NCBI GenBank assembly: GCA_946481585.1
Contig: CAMLOF010000191.1
Location: forward strand, 1-5,916
Reading direction: 5' to 3'
Length of the DNA stretch: 5,916 nucleotides
Origin: an uncultured Macromonas sp.
GTDB lineage: Bacteria > Pseudomonadota > Gammaproteobacteria > Burkholderiales > Burkholderiaceae
Below, one piece after another: positions 1 to 5,411 of this stretch. The notes below the pieces were generated by a model. That model saw only the letters and a program-made list of their open reading frames with translations. It did not search any database and was not told the DNA's origin. Made by a program: the position numbers and the translations under genes. How positions within the stretch are numbered: the stretch's first letter is position 1; each line of letters opens with the position of its first letter.

Positions 1-67
1 GCGCGCCCGCCCATCCGTCCAGCAGACGGACCAGAGGCGAGCTGGTGAGTGCGTTTGGCGCAGACAT
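1..67 (-). CDS. Possible 5' end of a divergent gene, truncated by window edge
   Basis: On the minus strand an ATG at 65-67 opens a frame with no stop to the window edge, giving about 22 residues that begin MSAPNALTSSPLVRLLDGWA. The composition (Ser/Thr/Pro start, then an amphipathic Leu-rich helix) reads like a real N-terminus, and it would be transcribed away from the ParB-like gene. The 'SSPLVRLL' stretch resembles the start of Burkholderiales DUF3348 proteins as I remember them, but 22 residues are too few to assign a family. No strong Shine-Dalgarno sequence precedes the ATG; GGGTGG lies roughly 10 bases upstream. It could be a chance open frame in GC-rich DNA. Confidence 0.35.
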   Translation of the reverse strand, partial: MSAPNALTSSPLVRLLDGWAGA

Positions 68-79
68 GTGATGTGGCCA

Positions 80-96
80 CCCGGCCGGGGGCCGGG
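80..96. repeat. GC-rich 7-3-7 perfect palindrome
   Basis: The arms CCCGGCC (80-86) and GGCCGGG (90-96) are perfect reverse complements around a GGG loop. The palindrome sits 13 bases upstream of the putative minus-strand start codon, so on that strand it would lie in the leader, where it could hide or shape the ribosome site. It may also be chance in GC-rich sequence. Confidence 0.4.
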
Positions 97-134
97 CGTC
101 AGGCGGTGTGGATATTGATTTGCCCAATGAACAA

Positions 135-163
135 AGGCTTGCGCTGTTCAATAACGCAAGCCT
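135..163. repeat. 9-bp inverted repeat with 11-base loop
   Basis: The arms AGGCTTGCG (135-143) and CGCAAGCCT (155-163) are perfectly complementary around an 11-base AT-rich loop. On the plus strand the repeat is followed by CGGGTTTGTCTG, which is not a real T-tract, so it is a poor intrinsic terminator. Its position in the middle of a divergent intergenic region fits a regulator binding site or a transcription barrier equally well. Confidence 0.45.
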
Positions 164-188
164 CGGGTTTGTCTGGGGGCAAGGCGAT

Positions 189-228
189 TTTAGTGCAGGC
201 CGAAGGGGCCCCTACAATCCGGCCCCTT
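189..228 (+). promoter_or_regulatory. Candidate promoter of the ParB-like gene inside an inverted repeat
   Basis: TACAAT at 213-218 matches the sigma-70 -10 consensus at five of six positions and would start transcription near 225, about 26 bases before the ATG at 251. The -35 is weak: TTTAGT at 189-194 (18-base spacer) or TTAGTG at 190-195 (17-base spacer). The -10 lies in the loop between perfect arms AAGGGGCC (203-210) and GGCCCCTT (221-228), so a dimeric protein bound to the arms would cover the promoter. Autoregulation by the ParB-like product is conceivable but is inference. Confidence 0.4.
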
Positions 229-250
229 GTCTTAGCCAGCCCCTGTTGTC

Positions 251-1153
251 ATGAACATCGTCGTCAACCCCGACCTCAAAGCCTACATCGACCCCCTCAC
301 GCCCGACGAATACGCCGCGCTGGAACGCAGCCTGCTCACCGAAGGCTGCCGCGATGCCCTGGTGCTGTGGGGCGACATGCTGGTGGACGGCCACAACCGC
401 CACGAAATCTGCACCAAGCACAACCTGCCGTTCAACACGGTGCAGAGCCAGCTGTTCAAGACCATAGAAGACGTGCACCTGTGGATGATCGACCAGCACC
501 TGGGGCGCCGCAGCGTTTCGGACTTCCAGCGCGGTGTGCTGGCCCTGCGCAAGCGCGAGATCGTCGATCGCAAGCGCGCCAGCTTCCTGGCCGAAGCCAC
601 CGCCAAGGCGCCTGCCGAAGCCGCTGACGACCAGGCGGGCGGCGACCTGCCCTGGGAAGGCGAACCCACGCCCGCCATTGCGGCATTGACCCAGCCGCTC
701 AAGAGCCGTGAAGACATTGCCAAGGCAGCGCGCATTTCGAGCAGCCAGGTCGCACTCATCGAAAAAATCCACAAGCAGGCCGAACCCGAGGTGGTGGCTG
801 CCGTGAAGGCCGGGGCCTTGTCGCTCAACGCCGCCGCCGCCGTGGCCACGCTGCCGCCCGAGGAACAAAAACAAGCCGCCACCGGCGGCGCGGGCGAACT
901 CAAGCAGGCCGCCAAGCGCGTGCGCGACGCCAAGCGCAAACACCGCGAGTCGCAAAAGCCCGAAGGCGAGGCCAGCGGCACTGCTGCGGATGACATGGCC
1001 GCAGCCCCCTTGAGTGACGATGCCGAGGCCGAACTCCAGCGCTTGCGCAAGCTGGTCGATCAGCTCACTGCCGAGAACAAGCAACTGCGCCAGCAGGTGG
1101 CCAATTTGCTGGCCAAGCAACTGCCGCCGAATTTCGCCGCCTCGGTCGAATAA
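251..1153 (+). CDS. ParB-like DNA-binding protein with C-terminal leucine zipper
   Basis: This 300-residue protein has a ParB/KorB-like layout. Residues 1-100 form a ParB N-terminal-type domain; DGHNRHEIC at 46-54 replaces the GERR box of true ParB CTPases and resembles the DGHNRYE motif of orphan ParB-domain proteins. A helix-turn-helix lies near 152-172 (SREDIAKAARISSSQVALIE), and the following AGALSLNAAAAVATLPPEEQ is like the ParB segment after the helix-turn-helix. A basic Lys/Arg-rich linker (about 215-240) precedes a coiled coil at 262-286 with Leu265, Leu272, Leu279 and Leu286 at d positions and Asn276 at an a position. It probably dimerises and binds DNA in the cytoplasm. No parA lies beside it within the window, so a partition role is unproven. 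ATG at 251 is the only sensible start, although no clear Shine-Dalgarno precedes it. Family confidence is high; function is unknown. Confidence 0.85.
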   Translation: MNIVVNPDLKAYIDPLTPDEYAALERSLLTEGCRDALVLWGDMLVDGHNRHEICTKHNLPFNTVQSQLFKTIEDVHLWMIDQHLGRRSVSDFQRGVLALRKREIVDRKRASFLAEATAKAPAEAADDQAGGDLPWEGEPTPAIAALTQPLKSREDIAKAARISSSQVALIEKIHKQAEPEVVAAVKAGALSLNAAAAVATLPPEEQKQAATGGAGELKQAAKRVRDAKRKHRESQKPEGEASGTAADDMAAAPLSDDAEAELQRLRKLVDQLTAENKQLRQQVANLLAKQLPPNFAASVE

Positions 1154-1182
1154 GCCGTGTCAAGGCCGTGCCTTGACACGGC
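1154..1182 (+). terminator. Perfect 13-bp hairpin after the ParB-like gene
   Basis: Directly after the TAA of the ParB-like gene, arm GCCGTGTCAAGGC (1154-1166) pairs perfectly with GCCTTGACACGGC (1170-1182) around a CGT loop. Such a long stem placed at a stop codon suggests a transcript end that insulates this gene from the ars operon. The T-tract needed for a typical intrinsic terminator is missing (ATTGTCACATATT follows), so it may act as an RNA-stabilising 3' structure or be a protein site instead. The right arm contains TTGACA (1173-1178). Confidence 0.5.
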
Positions 1183-1197
1183 ATTGTCACATATTCA

Positions 1198-1206
1198 TGC
1201 AATAAT
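1198..1206 (+). promoter_or_regulatory. Candidate extended -10 promoter of the ars operon
   Basis: TGCAATAAT at 1198-1206 reads as an extended -10 element: TG, one base, then AATAAT, matching TATAAT at five of six positions. Transcription would start near 1213. The only consensus -35 hexamer, TTGACA at 1173-1178, is 22 bases away, too far for normal use, so the extended -10 would have to carry the promoter. Its 3' end overlaps the palindrome at 1203-1224. It is the only good promoter candidate found ahead of the six-gene unit. Confidence 0.45.
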
Positions 1207-1224
1207 TCAACAAATATTGAATTA
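1203..1224. promoter_or_regulatory. Likely ArsR operator, 8-6-8 palindrome
   Basis: Arms TAATTCAA (1203-1210) and TTGAATTA (1217-1224) are perfect reverse complements separated by CAAATA. The core TCAA-N6-TTGA has the size and symmetry of sites bound by ArsR/SmtB-family winged-helix dimers. It overlaps the candidate -10 and start site, so a bound repressor would block RNA polymerase; As(III) binding to ArsR would release it. An extra ATTCA half-site lies at 1193-1197, twelve bases upstream of the ATTCA in the left arm. The repressor itself is encoded third in the operon, predicting autoregulation. Confidence 0.65.
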
Positions 1225-1245
1225 AATCGCAAACGAGGCATGAAC

Positions 1246-2289
1246 ATGAAAGTAGGCATCAACGGCATGGGGCGCATTGGCAGGCTGGCATTGCGCTCGG
1301 CCTTCGGCGCCGCCGAACGGCAGGCAGACGACCCCCGTGCTGGCAACCGGCTGGAGGTGGTGCACCTCAACGAACTGAAAGGCGGGGCGGCGGCCACCGC
1401 ACACCTGCTGGCCTTCGACACCGTGCAAGGCAAGTGGCGAGAGAACATCCGCGCCGAGGGTGACGATGCCATCCTGATCGGTGACAAGCGGCTTTCCTTC
1501 AGCAGCCACGCCAGCACGGCCGACATTCCCTGGGGCGAGCTGGGCGTGGACGTGGTGCTGGAGTGCACCGGCAAGTTCCTGACGCCCGAAACGCTGCAAG
1601 GCCACCTGGACCGAGGCGCCAAGCGCGTGATCGTGGCCGCGCCGGTGAAGGTGGGCGACGTGCTCAACATCGTGGTTGGTGTGAACGAACAGCTTTACGA
1701 CCCGGCCGCCAACCGAATCGTCACCGCCGCAAGCTGCACCACCAACTGCCTGGCCCCCGTGGTGAAGGTTGTGCACGAGAAGATCGGCATCCGCCACGGG
1801 CAGATCACCACCATTCACGACCCCACCAACACCAACCTGGTGGTGGACGCCCCGCACAAAGACCTGCGCCGCGCCCGCAGCGCCATGGCCAGCCTGGCCC
1901 CCACCACCACGGGCAGCGCCACGGCCATTGCGCTCATCTACCCCGAACTCAAGGGCAAGCTCAACGGCCACGCGGTGCGCGCACCCGTGCTCAACGCCTC
2001 GCTCACCGACTGTGTGTTCGAGTTGCAGCGCACCACCACGCCCGAAGAGGTGAACGCCCTGTTCAAGGAAGCGGCGCAAACCTACCTGGCGGGCATTCTG
2101 GGGTACGAGGAGCGCCCCCTGGTCAGCGCCGACTACGCCCGCGACACGCGCAGCTCCATCGTTGACGCACCCTCCACCATGGTGACCGACGGCACCCTGC
2201 TCAAGGTCTATGCCTGGTACGACAACGAAATGGGCTACGCCTGCCGCATGGTGGACCTGGCCTGCCACATGAACAACGTGGGCATCTGA
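1246..2289 (+). CDS. gapdh: ArsJ-associated glyceraldehyde-3-phosphate dehydrogenase
   Basis: This GAPDH-family enzyme of 347 residues probably uses arsenate instead of phosphate with glyceraldehyde-3-phosphate and NAD, making 1-arseno-3-phosphoglycerate for export by ArsJ. The nucleotide-binding loop [10 protein letters not shown] is at the N-terminus. Catalytic Cys164 lies in SCTTNCLAP and His191 in TTIHD; the 27-residue Cys-His spacing equals that of classical GAPDH. After the His the sequence reads [20 protein letters not shown] and then [10 protein letters not shown], which differs from glycolytic enzymes and matches the arsenic-linked subfamily. ATG at 1246 was chosen over the in-frame ATG at 1240 because GAGG at 1235-1238 is 7 bases from the former but only 1 from the latter. 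It is the first gene of the ars operon, two bases before arsJ. Its position directly behind the operator argues against a housekeeping glycolytic role. Confidence 0.93.
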   Translation: MKVGINGMGRIGRLALRSAFGAAERQADDPRAGNRLEVVHLNELKGGAAATAHLLAFDTVQGKWRENIRAEGDDAILIGDKRLSFSSHASTADIPWGELGVDVVLECTGKFLTPETLQGHLDRGAKRVIVAAPVKVGDVLNIVVGVNEQLYDPAANRIVTAASCTTNCLAPVVKVVHEKIGIRHGQITTIHDPTNTNLVVDAPHKDLRRARSAMASLAPTTTGSATAIALIYPELKGKLNGHAVRAPVLNASLTDCVFELQRTTTPEEVNALFKEAAQTYLAGILGYEERPLVSADYARDTRSSIVDAPSTMVTDGTLLKVYAWYDNEMGYACRMVDLACHMNNVGI

Positions 2290-2291
2290 CC

Positions 2292-3533
2292 ATGCAGCAC
2301 GCTGCGCGCAACTACGCCATCGTCACGGCCGCCTACTGGGGCTTCACGCTCACCGACGGCGCCCTGCGCATGCTGGTGCTGCTGCACTTCTACCAGCTGG
2401 GGTATTCGCCCTTCACCCTGGCCTTCCTGTTCCTGCTGTACGAAGCCGCAGGGGTGCTGGCCAACCTGATAGGGGGCTGGCTGGCCACGCGCTACGGCAT
2501 CACCCGCATGCTCACCGTGGGGCTGCTCACGCAGATCACCGGCTTCACGCTGTTGTCGCTGCTCAACCCGGCCTGGACGGCGGCGCTGTCGGTGGCCTGG
2601 GTGGTGGTGGCGCAAGGTGTTTGCGGCGTGGCCAAGGACCTGACCAAGACCGCCAGCAAATCTGCCATCAAGGTGACGCAGGCAGCGGCAAAGGAACAAG
2701 ACAACGGCCAGCTGTTCAAGTGGGTGGCCTGGTTCACTGGCAGCAAGAACGCCATGAAGGGCTTCGGCTTCTTCCTGGGCGGCGTGCTGTTGCAGACGCT
2801 GGGCTTTCAGGGCTCGCTGTGGTTGATGGCCGCATTGCTGGCTGTGGTGCTGGCGGGGGTGGTCTCCTCGCTGCCCCGGATGATGGGCAAAAGCAAGGCA
2901 TCGAAGTCGGCGAAGGAACTGTTCGCCAAGAACGCGGGCATCAATGCCTTGGCGGCCGCCCGCGTGGCGCTGTTCGGCGCGCGCGACGTGTGGTTCGTGG
3001 TGGGCGTGCCGGTGTTCCTGTATTCGCAAGGCTGGAACTTCACCATGGTGGGCGGCTTTCTGGCGGCGTGGACCATCGGTTACGGCCTGGTGCAGGCTCT
3101 TGCCCCGCAGATCGTGAAGCGCAGCGCCGATGGCCTGAGTTCGGAAGTGCCTGCGGCGCGCCGCTGGTCGGCCATGCTCGCCGTCGTGCCAGCCGGGCTG
3201 GCCGCAGCAGTGGCGCTGCAGGCCCCCGCGCTGGAATGGGTCGTGGTGGCTGGGCTGGCCTTGTTCGGCTTTGCGTTCGCCGTGAACTCGTCCGTCCATT
3301 CCTACCTGGTGCTGGCCTATGCAGGCAGCGAGAAGGCCGCCGAGGACGTGGGCTTCTACTACGCCGCCAACGCGCTGGGCCGCTTCCTGGGCACGCTGCT
3401 GTCGGGCCTGTTGTACCAGTGGGGTGGGTTGTTGTACGCCTTGATGGGGTCGGCAGTGATGCTGGCCGTCTGTTGGCTCGTCACGCTCAACCTGCCTACC
3501 CGTGCGCAGCAGCACACCGCGCTTCCATCCTGA
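2292..3533 (+). CDS. arsJ: ArsJ, organoarsenical (1-arseno-3-phosphoglycerate) efflux permease
   Basis: This 413-residue inner-membrane protein of the major facilitator superfamily has about twelve hydrophobic segments. Known ArsJ proteins export 1-arseno-3-phosphoglycerate made by the partner GAPDH; outside the cell the product breaks down to arsenate, giving net arsenate efflux. The N-terminus NYAIVTAAYWGFTLTDGALR is characteristic of ArsJ, as is the polar, Lys-rich stretch KDLTKTASKSAIK at residues 115-127, followed by GQLFKWVAWFTGSKNAMKG. These basic residues could contact the phosphate or arsenate groups (inference). A cytoplasmic basic loop near residue 200 (KSKASKSAKELFAKN) separates the two halves. 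The start lies two bases after the GAPDH stop with no clear Shine-Dalgarno sequence, so translation is probably coupled to GAPDH, which fits the need for matched enzyme and exporter. Confidence 0.94.
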   Translation: MQHAARNYAIVTAAYWGFTLTDGALRMLVLLHFYQLGYSPFTLAFLFLLYEAAGVLANLIGGWLATRYGITRMLTVGLLTQITGFTLLSLLNPAWTAALSVAWVVVAQGVCGVAKDLTKTASKSAIKVTQAAAKEQDNGQLFKWVAWFTGSKNAMKGFGFFLGGVLLQTLGFQGSLWLMAALLAVVLAGVVSSLPRMMGKSKASKSAKELFAKNAGINALAAARVALFGARDVWFVVGVPVFLYSQGWNFTMVGGFLAAWTIGYGLVQALAPQIVKRSADGLSSEVPAARRWSAMLAVVPAGLAAAVALQAPALEWVVVAGLALFGFAFAVNSSVHSYLVLAYAGSEKAAEDVGFYYAANALGRFLGTLLSGLLYQWGGLLYALMGSAVMLAVCWLVTLNLPTRAQQHTALPS

Positions 3534-3543
3534 GGAGATTGCC

Positions 3544-3870
3544 ATGACCGAAGCTGAAGTCGTCAAGGCCCTGGCCGCCCTGGCACAGGAGACACGCCTG
3601 AAACTGTTCCGGCTGCTGGTGGTGGCCGGTCAGGAGGGGCTGACCCCAGGCCACATGGCCGAATCGTTGGGCGTGTCCACCACGGCACTGTCGTTCCACC
3701 TCAAGGAACTCAACAACGCTGGGCTCGTGAGTACCCAGCGTGATGGTCGCAACATCATCTACCGGGCCGCCTTTGCGGCGATGAACGACCTGCTGGCCTT
3801 CCTGACCGCCGAGTGCTGCCAGGGGCAACCTTGTCTTGATGTAACCACTGCCACCTGTACCAACTGCTGA
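3544..3870 (+). CDS. arsR: ArsR, As(III)-responsive repressor with C-terminal Cys sensor
   Basis: This 108-residue winged-helix repressor belongs to the ArsR/SmtB family. The N-terminal helix carries the typical LAALAQETRLKLFRLL. The helix-turn-helix spans about 34-60 with recognition helix STTALSFHLKELNNAG, followed by a wing (LVSTQRDGRNIIYR). The ELCVCDL arsenic site of the E. coli plasmid type is absent from helix 3. Instead Cys91-Cys92 and Cys97 (ECCQGQPC), with Cys105 and Cys108 at the end, point to a C-terminal sensor like that of Acidithiobacillus ferrooxidans ArsR, which binds As(III) through Cys95, Cys96 and Cys102. ATG at 3544 is preferred over an in-frame ATG at 3502 inside arsJ, because AGGAG at 3533-3537 is six bases upstream. 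The arsJ stop TGA overlaps this ribosome site. The likely target is the palindrome at 1203-1224. Confidence 0.95.
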   Translation: MTEAEVVKALAALAQETRLKLFRLLVVAGQEGLTPGHMAESLGVSTTALSFHLKELNNAGLVSTQRDGRNIIYRAAFAAMNDLLAFLTAECCQGQPCLDVTTATCTNC

Positions 3871-3875
3871 GGAGG
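3870..3875 (+). promoter_or_regulatory. Perfect Shine-Dalgarno overlapping the arsR stop codon
   Basis: AGGAGG begins with the last base of the arsR TGA and lies five bases before the arsI ATG at 3881. It is the strongest ribosome site in the window and predicts high arsI translation. A terminating arsR ribosome would cover it, so the two genes are probably translationally coupled. Confidence 0.75.
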
Positions 3876-3880
3876 TCTCC

Positions 3881-4375
3881 ATGAAGCGCTTTCACGTCCA
3901 TCTCCACGTTCAGGACCTTGCCCAGAGCATGGCCTTCTACAACCGCCTGTTCGCGGCCATGCCCACCCGGGTCGAGGCCGACTACGCCAAGTGGATGCTG
4001 GAGGACCCTCCAGTCAACTTCGCCATTTCCACCCGGGGCGATGCGCCCGGCATTGACCACCTGGGCATTCAAACCGACAGCGAGCAGGAGTTGCTGGAAC
4101 TCAAGCAACGGGCGCAGACCGCCGACATGGCCTTGCTGGACGAAGGGCAGACCACCTGCTGCTACGCCCGCAGCGAGAAACACTGGGTGACCGACCCCCA
4201 AGGCATTGCCTGGGAGCACTTCCACACCCTGGGCAACATCCCGGTTTTCCGTGAAAAGCGCGACGAGCCGGTTGCCGCAGCCTGCTGCGCGCCCGGCGGT
4301 GCTGCTGCCGAGGACGCATCCGCGTGCTGCGCTCCGGCTACTGGTGGCAAAGCCGTTGCCAACCGTTGCTGCTGA
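3881..4375 (+). CDS. arsI: ArsI/CadI-family C-As lyase with Cys-Cys repeat tail
   Basis: This 164-residue protein has the vicinal-oxygen-chelate (glyoxalase/dioxygenase) fold. ArsI is an Fe(II)-dependent dioxygenase that cleaves the C-As bond of trivalent organoarsenicals such as methylarsenite, releasing As(III). The first strand motif FHVHLHVQDL supplies a metal ligand (His5 or His7), His60 lies in IDHLGI and Glu112 in AWEHF, which is the usual two-His-one-Glu set. Cys93-Cys94 in TTCCYARSEKHWVTDPQG is the substrate-binding vicinal pair of true ArsI. The catalytic domain ends near 125. An Ala/Gly-rich tail follows with Cys pairs at 135-136, 149-150 and 163-164, exactly 14 residues apart. It sits between arsR and acr3, so released arsenite has an exit pump next door. 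No arsM is visible, so the substrate is probably taken up from outside. A CadI-like metal-binding role is the alternative. Confidence 0.9.
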   Translation: MKRFHVHLHVQDLAQSMAFYNRLFAAMPTRVEADYAKWMLEDPPVNFAISTRGDAPGIDHLGIQTDSEQELLELKQRAQTADMALLDEGQTTCCYARSEKHWVTDPQGIAWEHFHTLGNIPVFREKRDEPVAAACCAPGGAAAEDASACCAPATGGKAVANRCC

Positions 4376-4384
4376 GGGTGTCCC

Positions 4385-5407
4385 ATGGGCTTGTTTGAGC
4401 GATTCTTGACCGTGTGGGTCGCGCTGGGCATAGGCGCTGGCGTGTTTCTGGGCCTGTGGCTGCCGGGTGTTTTCGAGGCAGTTGCAGCGCTGGAATACGC
4501 CCAGGTCAACCTGGTGGTGGCGGTCTTCATCTGGGTGATGATCTACCCCATGATGATCCAGATCGACTGGCACGCGGTCAAGGACGTGGGCAAGCGCCCG
4601 CAGGGCCTGCTGCTCACCCTGGTGGTCAACTGGCTCATCAAACCGTTCACCATGGCGGCCCTTGGCGTGCTGTTCTTTCAGTACCTCTTTGCGCCTTGGG
4701 TCGATCCGCAATCGGCCAGCGAATACATCGCTGGCATGATTCTTTTGGGTGTGGCGCCATGCACGGCCATGGTCTTTGTCTGGAGCCAATTGGTCAAGGG
4801 TGATGCGAACTACACCCTCGTGCAGGTATCGGTGAACGACCTGATCATGGTCTTCGCTTTCGCCCCCATTGCTGCTTTTTTGCTGGGCGTGACCAACGTC
4901 ACCGTGCCATGGGAGACGCTGGTGCTGTCCACCGTGCTGTACGTGGTGCTGCCGCTGGCTGCGGGCATGCTGACCCGTCACTTGCTGCTGCGGCGTTCAC
5001 AGCAGGCACTCACGGCTTACGTCGCCGCGCTCAAACCCTGGTCTGTCGTGGGGTTGATTGCCACCGTGGTGCTGCTGTTTGGCTTCCAGGCCACAACCAT
5101 CGTGGCACAGCCGCTGGTCATTGTTCTGATAGCGGTGCCCCTCGTTCTGCAGTCCTACGGCATCTTCTTGATCGGCTGGTGGGGCGCTCGCATGCTGAAG
5201 CTGCCGCACAACGTGGCGGGCCCGGCGTGCCTCATCGGTACATCCAACTTCTTTGAGCTGGCGGTGGCCGTGGCCATTTCGCTTTTCGGCCTGAATTCCG
5301 GCGCTGCACTGGCCACCGTGGTGGGGGTGCTGGTAGAGGTGCCGGTGATGCTGTCGCTGGTGGCTATCGTCAATGCCCGGCAACCCAACCCCCTGACCCA
5401 TGGGTGA
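4385..5407 (+). CDS. acr3: Acr3 arsenite efflux permease
   Basis: This 340-residue inner-membrane carrier of the ACR3 (bile/arsenite/riboflavin transporter) family expels As(III), probably by exchange with protons. Ten hydrophobic segments can be read. Conserved Cys126 in [15 protein letters not shown] (segment 4) and Glu291 in [11 protein letters not shown] (segment 9) are the residues known to be essential in the family. The N-terminus [14 protein letters not shown] resembles the bacterial ACR3(1) subgroup; that subgroup call is from memory. GAGGG at 4374-4378 lies six bases before the ATG and overlaps the arsI stop. Acr3 is the shared exit for arsenite made by ArsC from arsenate and by ArsI from organoarsenicals. 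No arsA ATPase gene is present, consistent with Acr3 working alone as a secondary carrier. Confidence 0.95.
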   Translation: MGLFERFLTVWVALGIGAGVFLGLWLPGVFEAVAALEYAQVNLVVAVFIWVMIYPMMIQIDWHAVKDVGKRPQGLLLTLVVNWLIKPFTMAALGVLFFQYLFAPWVDPQSASEYIAGMILLGVAPCTAMVFVWSQLVKGDANYTLVQVSVNDLIMVFAFAPIAAFLLGVTNVTVPWETLVLSTVLYVVLPLAAGMLTRHLLLRRSQQALTAYVAALKPWSVVGLIATVVLLFGFQATTIVAQPLVIVLIAVPLVLQSYGIFLIGWWGARMLKLPHNVAGPACLIGTSNFFELAVAVAISLFGLNSGAALATVVGVLVEVPVMLSLVAIVNARQPNPLTHG

Positions 5408-5411
5408 CAAC

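Larger units (their letters stand above)
68..250. other. Divergent intergenic region rich in inverted repeats
   Basis: This stretch separates the probable minus-strand gene from the ParB-like gene. I find no convincing coding sequence in it. It holds a GC-rich 7-3-7 palindrome (80-96), a 9-11-9 inverted repeat (135-163) and an 8-10-8 inverted repeat (203-228) enclosing a -10-like TACAAT. The middle part (about 110-160) is richer in A and T than its surroundings, as expected for a promoter region serving two divergent genes. No tRNA, riboswitch or other RNA gene was recognised. Confidence 0.5.

Noticed and set aside
14..30. Short inverted repeat TCCGTC / GACGGA
   Set aside because: The six-base arms lie inside the putative minus-strand coding start and are short enough to be chance in GC-rich DNA.
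49..627. Plus-strand open frame beginning upstream of and overlapping the ParB-like gene
   Set aside because: Most of it is an Arg/Pro/His-rich out-of-frame reading of the ParB-like gene, and the upstream part has no protein-like signature.
212..1120. Minus-strand open frame antisense to the ParB-like gene
   Set aside because: The plus-strand frame has a helix-turn-helix and a regular leucine zipper; the antisense product is low-complexity with no domain.
1222..2268. Minus-strand open frame antisense to the GAPDH gene
   Set aside because: It is almost entirely antisense to a gene with intact catalytic motifs; Gly/Val/His-rich composition is an antisense artefact.
3502..3543. Upstream in-frame ATG for arsR inside the end of arsJ
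   Set aside because: The ATG at 3544 has AGGAG six bases ahead and gives the usual ArsR N-terminus; the 14 extra residues look like out-of-frame arsJ sequence.
2235..3566. Long minus-strand open frame (443 codons) antisense to arsJ
   Set aside because: It is rich in His, Gln, Arg and Gly with no recognisable domain, as expected for the antisense shadow of a GC-rich gene; arsJ on the plus strand is clearly real.
3755..4981. Long minus-strand open frame (408 codons) across arsR, arsI and acr3
   Set aside because: It crosses three well-supported genes and has shadow-like composition (His/Gln/Asp/Arg-rich) with no motif.
5400..5411. Upstream in-frame ATG for arsC overlapping the acr3 stop
   Set aside because: Starting at 5412 gives the canonical N-terminus and puts Cys12, Arg60, Arg94 and Arg107 at the classical positions; no ribosome site precedes 5400.
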